Assembly: GCA_021790615.1 (NCBI GenBank)
Contig: JAJYGW010000396.1
Span: 1-5,520, forward strand
Length of the DNA: 5,520 bases
Direction: 5' to 3'
Source: Actinomycetes bacterium
Lineage (GTDB): Bacteria > Actinomycetota > Acidimicrobiia > Acidimicrobiales > JAKAOS01
Both the position numbers and the translations under genes were made by a program. How positions within the stretch are numbered: position 1 is the first letter of the stretch; every line of letters begins with the position of its first letter. The notes below the pieces were generated by a model. That model was given only the letters and a program-made list of their open reading frames with translations, had not been told where the DNA came from and did no database searches. Shown in pieces: positions 1 to 5,393 of the stretch.

Positions 1-174
1 GTGATCGCGGGGCTCACCGTGGCCGAGACCGCGGCAGTGCTCGGACGCTCACCGGCAGCGGTCAGCGTCCTCACGCACCGTGCGCTCCGGCGGTTGGCCG
101 CGACCCTCGGCGAGAACGGCGGCGCCTGCTCGACAACGGACACGGAGCACCCGTCGCACCCCGCGGGCTCCTGA
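1..174 (+). CDS. ECF-type RNA polymerase sigma factor, C-terminal fragment (region 4)
   Basis: Frame 1 is open from the window edge to a TGA at 172-174, giving 57 visible residues; the start lies outside the window. The first ~35 residues read as the sigma-70 region 4 helix-turn-helix that contacts the -35 element: GLTVAETAAVLGRSPAAVSV followed by LTHRALRRLA. The pattern 'GLT..E.A..LGRS..AV..L.HRAL..LA' is the usual end of actinobacterial ECF sigma factors. The remaining ~20 residues are a variable polar tail ending HPAGS. The next gene on the same strand encodes a one-TM protein, as expected for an ECF sigma factor with a membrane-bound partner. ECF group and target promoters cannot be assigned from this fragment. 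The family call is fairly secure. An alternative is a LuxR-type HTH regulator, but the HRALRRLA ending favours sigma. Confidence 0.78.
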   Translation: MIAGLTVAETAAVLGRSPAAVSVLTHRALRRLAATLGENGGACSTTDTEHPSHPAGS

Positions 175-198
175 GGGCCGAGGCCTCCTGACGGCCGA

Positions 199-212
199 AC
201 CGCCCGGGCGGT
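199..212. repeat. 14-bp perfect palindrome after the sigma gene
   Basis: The sequence accgcccgggcggt is identical to its reverse complement. It starts 25 bp after the sigma stop codon. As RNA it could fold into a 5-bp stem with a CCGG loop, too small on its own for a convincing terminator. It could instead be a dimeric regulator site acting on the downstream membrane-protein gene. Chance palindromes of G and C are common in DNA this GC-rich, so function is unproven. Confidence 0.4.
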
Positions 213-220
213 GGCACCCT

Positions 221-257
221 CCTGGCAGCCGCACGGTCCTGGCAGCCGCACGGTCCT
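221..257. repeat. 17-bp tandem duplication, two full copies plus 3 bp
   Basis: The unit cctggcagccgcacggt occupies 221-237 and is repeated without change at 238-254, followed by cct (255-257), the start of a third copy. It lies in the gap between the sigma gene and the membrane-protein gene and ends 24 bp before the first possible start codon. Identical copies suggest a recent slippage duplication. Whether it alters promoter spacing or translation is unknown. Confidence 0.85.
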
Positions 258-281
258 GAAAGATTCCGGCCGGCATCGGCG

Positions 282-1160
282 ATGTCCATGGTGATGCCAC
301 GCCGTCTCGACCCCAACACGACCGAGAGTCTGCTCGCCGGCAGCCTGCATCCCGAGGACGCGCCACCCGGCTACGCGCGCCTCGCCGCGCTCCTCGGCGA
401 GGCAGCACACGCCCGAGCGGCCCGGGATCGCGGGGCCGCCCTGCTCGCCGACGATGAGGCCCTCGGCATCGTGGCCGCGATGCGCGAGTCCCTTCCCACG
501 CGTCAACCAGCCGCCCCCCGACTTCGCACCCGGGAGCAACCGCCCCGAGGGGGCCCGCTCTCGCAAGCCCGACGGACTGCGCGGATCGCGGGGGTCCCTG
601 CGGCGCTTGCCGGCGCCGGGCTGCTCGTCATGGCGACCGCCGGCGCAGCCGTGGTCGTCGCGGCGACCTCTCCCGCCAGGCAGTCCGTCGCGACCAGCCA
701 CGCCACCGGCCAGCACGTCGCGCGGGCCGGGTCGACGCACGGCGACGGGGTCGGCCACGACGCGTCCAGCACCACCCATGGGGGAACCCGCGCGGAGGGC
801 GACACCCGCCCCGGCGCAGGATCCGCCACGGCGGGGGCGAGGTCCACCACGCCGAACCCGCACGCGACCTTCGGTCTCTGCACGGCGGAGGCAGCAGGTG
901 CCGGTGCCCACCGCAGCCCCGATGCGCCGGCGCTGCCGAGCGCTGCGACCTGTGCAGCCACCCGTCACCCCGGCGACGGCTACGGACGGCCCAGCTGGTC
1001 TCTCCCCCCTGGCGGTGCCGCATACCTGCCACCCAGCACTGCTCCGGGCGCCCACCCGGGCGGTCCCCAGGGAACCCACGGCGGCACGCCGACGCGCGGA
1101 GCGGCCCCGCTCTCACCGGGTTCCGGCACACGAGCCCCAGCGGGAGCGGGCGGCTCGTAA
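282..1160 (+). CDS. Single-pass membrane protein, probable anti-sigma-like partner of the upstream sigma factor
   Basis: Predicted 292 aa. Residues 1-100 are cytoplasmic-like; residues 10-45 contain a short helical segment with 'PEDAPPGYARLAALLGEA', a pattern I associate with membrane proteins encoded after ECF sigma factors in actinobacteria. One hydrophobic helix spans about residues 103-128 (IAGVPAALAGAGLLVMATAG and onward), preceded by Arg residues, which predicts an N-in topology. The outer part (130-292) is a low-complexity Ala/Gly/Thr/His/Pro region holding a small motif, FGLCTA at 198-202, with a second cysteine at 224. C200 and C224 are the only cysteines and could form a disulfide or bind a ligand. 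No zinc-binding HxxxCxxC anti-sigma motif is visible. ATG 282 is the first start after an in-frame stop at 189-191; ATG 288, GTG 291 and ATG 294 are alternatives, and none has a strong Shine-Dalgarno. It is convergent with the MFS gene. The anti-sigma role is inferred from position and topology only. Confidence 0.72.
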   Translation: MSMVMPRRLDPNTTESLLAGSLHPEDAPPGYARLAALLGEAAHARAARDRGAALLADDEALGIVAAMRESLPTRQPAAPRLRTREQPPRGGPLSQARRTARIAGVPAALAGAGLLVMATAGAAVVVAATSPARQSVATSHATGQHVARAGSTHGDGVGHDASSTTHGGTRAEGDTRPGAGSATAGARSTTPNPHATFGLCTAEAAGAGAHRSPDAPALPSAATCAATRHPGDGYGRPSWSLPPGGAAYLPPSTAPGAHPGGPQGTHGGTPTRGAAPLSPGSGTRAPAGAGGS

Positions 1161-1173
1161 CAACCCGGCTACT

Positions 1174-1191
1174 GGGGCCGAGGACGGCCCC
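1174..1191. terminator. Hairpin between convergent genes, possible bidirectional terminator
   Basis: Arms ggggccg (1174-1180) and cggcccc (1185-1191) pair perfectly over 7 bp around an AGGA loop. The element sits 13 bp after the stop of the + strand membrane-protein gene and 16 bp beyond the stop of the - strand MFS gene. There is no T-run on either side, so it would be a GC-rich, U-poor terminator of the kind often proposed for high-GC actinobacteria. Position is the main support. Confidence 0.5.
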
Positions 1192-1207
1192 TCGCACGGG
1201 ATCCCCC

Positions 1208-2542
1208 TCAGCCGAGAGAGGCCTCGCCCAAGGTGCCGGCTGGACCGTCGGGGATGTCACGGAGCCTGCGGAGCGGAGAGGCGAGGAGCCAGAGCGGCGC
1301 AGCGGCGATCCCCGCCGTCGCGATCCAGACGGCGTTCCGATTGCCGATCAGCGTTCCCGCAAGCCCACCGAGGACGGCGCCGAGGGGAACCAAGCCCCAG
1401 GTGAGGACCCGGAAGCTCGCGTTCACCCGGCCGAGTAGCTCCTCCGGGCAGACGATCTGGCGGAACGTCTGCTGGTGCACGTTGTAGAGCACCGACCCGA
1501 GCCCGATCGCGAAGACACCGACGGCGTAGAGGACGAGGCCCGCGCCGGGGAAGGTGAGCGGGATCAGCAACGCGAGCGGCATCGTGCAGGCCAGCCCGAC
1601 CACCATGATCCGCACGGAGCCCAACCGGCGGCGCAGCCAGCCGGCGCTGAGCGCACCCAGCACGGCCCCGACAGCAGAGCAGGTCGAGAGCAGGCCGATG
1701 ATCGCTGGCGGCAGGTGGACCTGGCGGACGAGGAAGACGGTCCCGAGCGCGACGAACGCGGCGAGGAAGACGTTCGTCGACGCACTCGTTGCCGCGATCG
1801 CTTGGAGCATCGGCTGCCCCCGGAGAAACCCGAGGCCCGCTCTCGCCTCTGACCAGAGCGAAACGGCTGGTCTCTTCCGGGGAGCTGGCTCGGCCCGACG
1901 GATCCCGAGGATTGAAGCGACGGAGACCACGAAGCTACAGGCGTCTGCGACGAAGGCGAAGGGGGCGCCGACGGCCCCGACGAGCAGCCCCGCACTCGAT
2001 GGGCCTGCGACCCGAACCACCGACGCGCTCACCTGCAGCCTCGAGTTGGAGTCGGCGAGATGCGCTCGGCCGACGAGTCCCGGGAGATAGGACTCGTAGG
2101 CCACGTCGAAGAAGAGCGAGCCGGTCCCGAGCAGCACGGCGACGACCACCAACTGCACGTAGCCGAGGCGTCCGAGCGCGGCTGCAACCGGGATCGACCC
2201 CACCGCAAGTGCGCGAAGGGCGTCGGCAGCCACCATGACCGACCGGCGTCGCACTCGGTCGATCCAGACTCCGGCAGGCACGCCGAGGATGAGCAAGGGA
2301 ACGTAACTCGCTGCCGAGAGGACCCCCACCTCGAACGTCGAGACGTGGAGCACGAGCACCGCAGCGAGGGGCAGGGCGAGCCGGGTGATCTCGCTCCCGA
2401 GACCGCTGACGGTCTGGCCCGCCCAGAGCAGCCGGAACGCAGCGAGCCACGACCCACTGGGCAGGCTCTCGTCGTGGGTCTCGCCACCTCCCTCCCCCGG
2501 ACCTCCCGACCCGCGATCGGACGCCGTGTTCAAGCGGCGCAA
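1208..2542 (-). CDS. MFS transporter, EntS/macrolide-efflux-like (MFS_3) exporter
   Basis: Predicted 444 aa, a normal length for a 12-helix major facilitator transporter that moves small molecules out of the cell using the proton gradient. An N-terminal Gly-rich tail (about 1-30) precedes the first helix near 33-60. The loop between helices 2 and 3 carries a motif-A-like stretch, GVPAGVWIDRVRRR (87-100). The segment FFDVAYESYLPGLVGRAHLA (144-163) is typical of the MFS_3 family, as is YNVHQQTFRQIVCPEELLGR (353-372) in the second half. Hydrophobic helices fill the remainder. Substrate is unknown; siderophore, macrolide or other drug export is possible by family. The start is uncertain: the open frame begins after an upstream TGA and offers only TTG at 2542-2540 and TTG at 2533-2531, neither with a good Shine-Dalgarno at normal spacing. 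It is divergent from the ABC exporter and convergent with the sigma-partner gene. The family call is secure; the exact start is not. Confidence 0.92.
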   Translation of the reverse strand: MRRLNTASDRGSGGPGEGGGETHDESLPSGSWLAAFRLLWAGQTVSGLGSEITRLALPLAAVLVLHVSTFEVGVLSAASYVPLLILGVPAGVWIDRVRRRSVMVAADALRALAVGSIPVAAALGRLGYVQLVVVAVLLGTGSLFFDVAYESYLPGLVGRAHLADSNSRLQVSASVVRVAGPSSAGLLVGAVGAPFAFVADACSFVVSVASILGIRRAEPAPRKRPAVSLWSEARAGLGFLRGQPMLQAIAATSASTNVFLAAFVALGTVFLVRQVHLPPAIIGLLSTCSAVGAVLGALSAGWLRRRLGSVRIMVVGLACTMPLALLIPLTFPGAGLVLYAVGVFAIGLGSVLYNVHQQTFRQIVCPEELLGRVNASFRVLTWGLVPLGAVLGGLAGTLIGNRNAVWIATAGIAAAPLWLLASPLRRLRDIPDGPAGTLGEASLG

Positions 2543-2657
2543 CTGGCCGTCTCGACGTGTCGCCTCCGCGACGCACGTCTGGTCCGCGCCCGGCCCCCCT
2601 CACGACCTCGCTCCATGCCTGCCAACCCCCAGCGCTCCGGACCGCCCAAAGCTAGTC

Positions 2658-2687
2658 ACAGTATTTCCTGACTCAGCACCGCAACAA
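2658..2687 (-). promoter_or_regulatory. Possible promoter for the MFS gene in an AT-richer island
   Basis: Read on the - strand, TTGTTG (2687-2682) and TACTGT (2663-2658) are separated by 18 bp. The second fits the loose TAnnnT -10 pattern of actinobacteria, and the first matches the start of a -35 box. The surrounding stretch at about 2648-2710 is clearly richer in A and T than the rest of the window. Transcription would begin about 110 bp before the MFS start. The match is weak and rests on consensus only. Confidence 0.25.
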
Positions 2688-2740
2688 AGTTCAGTCGTAA
2701 GTTAGCTCATCCTGCACAGCCGGACAAGGCGTAGACAGGG

Positions 2741-2752
2741 GGTCGATCGACC
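2741..2752. promoter_or_regulatory. 12-bp perfect palindrome, candidate operator
   Basis: The sequence ggtcgatcgacc equals its own reverse complement. It lies in the divergent region, about 55-95 bp upstream of the proposed MFS promoter elements and about 125 bp before the ABC promoter -10. A homodimeric repressor site acting on one or both transporters would fit the location. No regulator gene lies next to it in the window, so this is a positional suggestion. Confidence 0.35.
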
Positions 2753-2757
2753 TACTT

Positions 2758-2784
2758 CGGGTCCGGGCACTCCGCCCGGACCCG
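2758..2784. promoter_or_regulatory. 11-bp perfect inverted repeat (hairpin) in the divergent region
   Basis: Arms cgggtccgggc (2758-2768) and gcccggacccg (2774-2784) pair over 11 bp around a 5-base loop, actcc. It starts 5 bp after the 12-bp palindrome. It is the longest perfect inverted repeat noticed outside genes in this window. It could be an operator, an insulating terminator between the divergent promoters, or a leader hairpin if ABC transcription starts further upstream. No T-run follows on either strand. Confidence 0.45.
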
Positions 2785-2852
2785 GCGCCGTCCGGTTCCG
2801 CGCCGCCCGCCGCGCGTGCCGTCCGCTCCGCCCCCCCACCGAGGTGGCGACC

Positions 2853-2880
2853 TCGAACCGTCTCCCCGAGCGGGTAGGCT
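2853..2880 (+). promoter_or_regulatory. Probable promoter for the ABC exporter genes
   Basis: TAGGCT at 2875-2880, preceded by CGGG, is a good actinobacterial -10 element of the TAnnnT type. A weak -35, TCGAAC at 2853-2858, lies 16 bp upstream. With normal spacing, transcription would start near 2887, which is exactly the first base of a GTG codon (2887-2889). That would make the transcript leaderless for a short upstream ORF and give a 44-nt leader for the ATPase start at 2931. The start site is predicted by spacing only. Confidence 0.45.
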
Positions 2881-2886
2881 CACGAC

Positions 2887-2934
2887 GTGCGTTTCTCCCA
2901 GTGCTACGGTGCGCGCCGGGAGCTCGCCAGGTGA
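2887..2934 (+). CDS. Candidate leaderless upstream mini-ORF (15 codons) overlapping the ATPase start
   Basis: Read from GTG 2887, the frame gives MRFSQCYGARRELAR and stops at TGA 2932-2934. That stop overlaps the preferred GTG start of the ABC ATPase (2931-2933) as GTGA, the classic arrangement for translational coupling. The first base sits 7 bp after the TAGGCT -10, where transcription would be expected to begin, so the ORF could be translated without a 5' leader, as is common in actinobacteria. The peptide has one cysteine and four arginines and resembles nothing I recognise. It may be a regulatory leader peptide or may be coincidental; there is no conservation evidence. Confidence 0.35.
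   Translation: MRFSQCYGARRELAR
2918..2922 (+). promoter_or_regulatory. Ribosome binding site that decides the ATPase start
   Basis: GGGAG lies 8 bp before GTG 2931, a normal spacing. It supports this start over the in-frame GTG at 2844, which would add 29 residues not expected in the family and would lie upstream of the predicted -10 element. Confidence 0.6.
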
Positions 2935-3875
2935 TCGAAGCCGTCGGGCTCACCAAGCGCTACGGCCAGACACTCGCGGTCGACGGGCTGAGCTTCGAGG
3001 TTCGCCCGGGCCACGTCACGGGGTTCCTCGGGCCGAACGGCGCGGGGAAGTCCACGACGATGCGGATGATCCTCGGCCTGGACGCACCCACGGCCGGATC
3101 GGTGACCGTCAACGGCCGCCCCTATCGGCTCATCCACCGGCCGCTCCGGGAGGTCGGTGCCCTCCTCGACGCCTCCGCCGTCCATCCCGGACGCAGCGGC
3201 CGAGCCCACCTGCTCGCGCTCGCCGAGGCCAACCACATCCCGCGGAGCCGCGTCGACGAGGTCCTCGCCCTGGTCGGCCTCACAGGCGTCGCGAAGCGAC
3301 GAGCCCGCGGCTACTCCCTCGGCATGGGTCAGCGGCTCGGCATCGCGGCTGCCCTCCTCGGGGACCCCGGCACCCTGCTGTTCGACGAGCCGCTCAACGG
3401 CCTCGACCCCGAAGGTATCCAGTGGGTCCGCAACTTCTTCCGCGCGCTCGCCGGCGAGGGACGGACTGTCTTCGTCTCGAGCCACCTGATGAGCGAGATG
3501 GCACTCATGGCAGACGAGGTCGTGGTGATCGGACGGGGCCGGCTGATCGCCGCGCAGAGCGTCGACGCGTTCATCCAGGCGAGCTCGCAGAACTTCGTCC
3601 GGGTGCGCTGCCCCCGGGCTGGCGAGCTCGAGGAGGCCCTCGTGGCACGGGGCGCATCCGTGACCCGAGAGCAGGACGGCGCCCTCGCGGTCAGCGGGCT
3701 CGAGCCCGCAGCCATCGGCCAGCTCGCGCACGACACCGGGCTCGTCCTCCACGAGCTCTCCCCCCAGCAGGCGTCCCTCGAGGAGGCGTTCATGGAGCTC
3801 ACCGCAGGCGCCGTCGAGTTCCACGGCGGTGGTCTCCCGTCGAACCCGCACCTCGACGCCGTAGGGCGGGGCTGA
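2931..3875 (+). CDS. ABC-2-type exporter, ATP-binding protein (DrrA/BcrA-like)
   Basis: Predicted 314 aa from GTG 2931. It is the cytoplasmic ATPase that powers export through the permease encoded 2 bp downstream. Visible motifs: aromatic A-loop at Y11; Walker A GPNGAGKST (34-42); a VGALLDA segment (75-81) where the Q-loop position is occupied by Asp80; a signature-type SLGMGQ (129-134); Walker B TLLFDEP (148-154) with catalytic Glu153; D-loop NGLDPEG (156-162); H-loop His185 in SSHLMSEM. The region after ~215 is the C-terminal extension usual in this subfamily, ending near residue 300 with QQASLEEAFMELT. The HPGRSGRAHL and SLGMGQRLGIAAALLGDP segments are characteristic of actinobacterial ABC-2 ATPases linked to drug, lantibiotic or lipid export; the substrate is not known here. 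The start is supported by GGGAG at 2918-2922 and an overlapping upstream mini-ORF. The longer form starting at 2844 is less likely. Confidence 0.95.
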   Translation: MIEAVGLTKRYGQTLAVDGLSFEVRPGHVTGFLGPNGAGKSTTMRMILGLDAPTAGSVTVNGRPYRLIHRPLREVGALLDASAVHPGRSGRAHLLALAEANHIPRSRVDEVLALVGLTGVAKRRARGYSLGMGQRLGIAAALLGDPGTLLFDEPLNGLDPEGIQWVRNFFRALAGEGRTVFVSSHLMSEMALMADEVVVIGRGRLIAAQSVDAFIQASSQNFVRVRCPRAGELEEALVARGASVTREQDGALAVSGLEPAAIGQLAHDTGLVLHELSPQQASLEEAFMELTAGAVEFHGGGLPSNPHLDAVGRG

Positions 3876-3877
3876 GC

Positions 3878-4711
3878 ATGGCGACGCTCGATGCCAGCCG
3901 CGTTCGGCCGCGCGCCACGGGATTCGCGGCGAGCCTCGCCGACTTTCCCGGCGTCGCCAAGAGCGAGTGGACCAAGTTCCGCTCGGTGCGCTCGTCCTAC
4001 TGGACCCTTGCGATCGCGGTCGTCGCCACCGTCGGGCTCGGCGCGCTCCTCTCGCTCGCGGTGGCGAGCCGGGTGGGCCATCCGCACGGCCCGACCCGGG
4101 CCACGCTGGACCCGGCGCTCGAGAGCATCTCGGGGATCTTCCTCGCCGAGCTCGCCATCGGTGTGCTCGGCGTGCTCGTGGTGTCGAGCGAGTTCACCAC
4201 CGGGCTCGCCCGGGTCAGCGCCGCCGCGGTCCCGAGTCGCAGCCTGCTCCTTGCGGCGAAGGCAACCGTCTTCGGCGCAGTGGTCCTGGTCGTCGGGGAG
4301 ATCTCCGCCTTCGCGGCCTTCTTCGCCGGCCAAGCCGTCCTCTCGACCAAGTCGCTGCAGACGACGCTCTCCGCGCCCGGCGTCGCCCGTGCGGTTGCCT
4401 CTGGCGGCGTGTACCTGCTCATCGTCGGCCTCCTCGGTCTCGGGCTCGCAGGCATCGTCCGACGGACCGCGGGGGCCATCGCTGCCCTGTTCGGCCTGCT
4501 GCTCGTGCTGCCGCTGCTGGTCCTGCCACTCCCCTCGCCCTGGAGCGGCGACATCAGCACCTACCTCCCCTCGAGCGTCGGCATGGACCTCCTCACCCCG
4601 GTGCGCGCAGCGGGGAGCCTCTCCCCGCTCGAGGCCGGCCTCATCTTCGCGGCCTATGCCGTGGCAGCGCTCGTCGGGGCATTCGTCCTCACGAACCTGC
4701 GAGACGTCTGA
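3878..4711 (+). CDS. ABC-2-type exporter, permease protein
   Basis: Predicted 277 aa, a normal length for an ABC-2 membrane subunit. The N-terminal cytoplasmic stretch contains AKSEWTKFRSVRSSYWTL (27-44), a hallmark of actinobacterial ABC-2 permeases just before helix 1. Hydrophobic segments lie near 43-63, 84-104, 129-151, 174-194, 200-219 and 252-272, giving six helices. SSEFTTGLAR (103-112) after helix 2 and the following AAVPSRSLLLAAK (116-128) correspond to the coupling region that meets the ATPase. YLPSSVG (229-235) is also typical. ATG 3878 starts 2 bp after the ATPase stop, so the two are co-transcribed and probably translationally coupled; a GGGCGGGG stretch at 3864-3871 may serve as ribosome binding site. 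The two proteins should form a 2+2 exporter in the cytoplasmic membrane. The family call is secure; the cargo is unknown. Confidence 0.93.
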   Translation: MATLDASRVRPRATGFAASLADFPGVAKSEWTKFRSVRSSYWTLAIAVVATVGLGALLSLAVASRVGHPHGPTRATLDPALESISGIFLAELAIGVLGVLVVSSEFTTGLARVSAAAVPSRSLLLAAKATVFGAVVLVVGEISAFAAFFAGQAVLSTKSLQTTLSAPGVARAVASGGVYLLIVGLLGLGLAGIVRRTAGAIAALFGLLLVLPLLVLPLPSPWSGDISTYLPSSVGMDLLTPVRAAGSLSPLEAGLIFAAYAVAALVGAFVLTNLRDV

Positions 4712-4757
4712 CGCTCCCTCCCGACTCGCCCGCCCCGACTCGCCACAACCCGGGACC

Positions 4758-4773
4758 GAGCCGGAACCGGCTC
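4758..4773. terminator. 7-bp inverted repeat between permease and nitroreductase
   Basis: Arms gagccgg (4758-4764) and ccggctc (4767-4773) are perfectly complementary around AA; sterically the loop would open to at least 4 bases. It lies 46 bp after the permease stop and 23 bp before the nitroreductase start. It could attenuate read-through from the ABC genes or bind a regulator. There is no T-run. The same gap holds an 11-bp direct repeat (cccgactcgcc at 4720-4730 and 4734-4744). Confidence 0.35.
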
Positions 4774-4796
4774 CACGAGCGGCGTGCGCTCCGCCC

Positions 4797-5390
4797 GTGG
4801 AGCTGACCGAGGTCCTCCGCCGGCGGCGGATGGTCCGACGCTTCGCCCCGGAGCCCCTCACCGATCGCGAGGTGGAGACCGTTCTCGCTGCCGCGTTGCG
4901 CGCACCGAGCGCCGGCTCCACGCAGGGGACCGAGCTCCTCGCACTCGTGACCCCTGCGGATCGGAGCCGGTTCTGGGCCGCCACCACCGACCCGGATGCC
5001 GAGGAGACAGCTTGGCTGGCAGGGCTCCGGCCGGCACCGCTCCTCCTCGTCGTCTGCGCGTGCAAGGAGGCGTACCTCCGCCGCTATGCCGAGGCGGACA
5101 AGGGCTGGGATCCCGCCGACGAGGCTCGGTGGAGCGCTCCCTACTGGGACATCGACGCGGGGATGGCGGCACTGCTGGCCCTGCTCTCGGCGGTCGACCT
5201 GGGGCTCGGGGCCTGCTTCTTCGGGGTGCCGCCCGACCGGCTCGGGGCCTTCCGGGCCACCTTCGCGGTTCCCGAGCGCTTCCGCCCCGTCGGCGTGGTC
5301 GCCGTCGGCCACGCGGCGCCCGACGAGGCGCCCCGTCCGCGGCCCCGCCGGCGCGCCCCGGGGGAGCAGGTCCATCGGGGACAGTGGTAG
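4797..5390 (+). CDS. Nitroreductase-family FMN-dependent oxidoreductase
   Basis: Predicted 197 aa, within the usual range for the family, which binds FMN as a dimer in the cytoplasm and reduces nitro groups, quinones or related electron acceptors with NAD(P)H. The N-terminal RRRRMVRRF (8-16) is the family's FMN-phosphate-binding start. APSAGSTQGTE (36-46) is the conserved second FMN contact. RRYAEADKGW (95-104), PYWDIDAGMA (115-124), LGLGACFFGVP (135-145) and VGVVAVGHAAPD (165-176) follow in the expected order, and the protein ends HRGQW, matching the conserved HRGxW end I associate with an actinobacterial subgroup. GTG 4797 is chosen because no ATG, GTG or TTG occurs upstream in frame until inside the permease gene, and it begins the conserved domain. 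Its Shine-Dalgarno is poor (GAGCGG near 4777-4782). No promoter is evident in the 85-bp gap, so it may be read with the ABC genes. The substrate is unknown. Confidence 0.92.
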   Translation: MELTEVLRRRRMVRRFAPEPLTDREVETVLAAALRAPSAGSTQGTELLALVTPADRSRFWAATTDPDAEETAWLAGLRPAPLLLVVCACKEAYLRRYAEADKGWDPADEARWSAPYWDIDAGMAALLALLSAVDLGLGACFFGVPPDRLGAFRATFAVPERFRPVGVVAVGHAAPDEAPRPRPRRRAPGEQVHRGQW

Positions 5391-5393
5391 GCC

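Noticed and set aside
454..1404. A 316-codon + strand frame overlapping the sigma-partner gene and the end of the MFS gene
   Set aside because: It is Arg/Pro-rich with no recognisable motif and crosses two better supported genes; it is a GC-bias shadow.
1935..2603. A 222-codon - strand frame starting at GTG 2603 over the beginning of the MFS gene
   Set aside because: Its translation is Arg/Gly-rich without transmembrane segments, while the overlapping frame gives a clear MFS protein; it is a shadow.
2844..2930. An N-terminal extension of the ABC ATPase starting at GTG 2844
   Set aside because: The 29 extra residues do not resemble the family, a -10-like TAGGCT lies within them, and GTG 2931 has a well-spaced GGGAG.
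2702..2956. An 84-codon - strand frame through the divergent region
   Set aside because: It is Arg/Gly-rich, has no motif or plausible ribosome binding site, and overlaps the ABC promoter and start; it is not supported as a gene.
3153..3173. Asp80 in place of the Q-loop glutamine of the ABC ATPase, as a possible defect
   Set aside because: The VGALLDA/E form is, as far as I know, common in DrrA/BcrA-like ABC-2 ATPases, and all other catalytic motifs are intact, so it is a subfamily trait.
4720..4744. An 11-bp direct repeat (cccgactcgcc) after the permease gene
   Set aside because: It is short, GC-rich and only two copies; likely chance or a small slippage event, so it is mentioned only with the neighbouring inverted repeat.
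3329..5065. A 578-codon - strand frame opposite the ABC genes and the nitroreductase
   Set aside because: It lies antisense to three genes with clear family motifs and has low-complexity Glu/Arg/Gly composition; long antisense frames are expected at this GC content.
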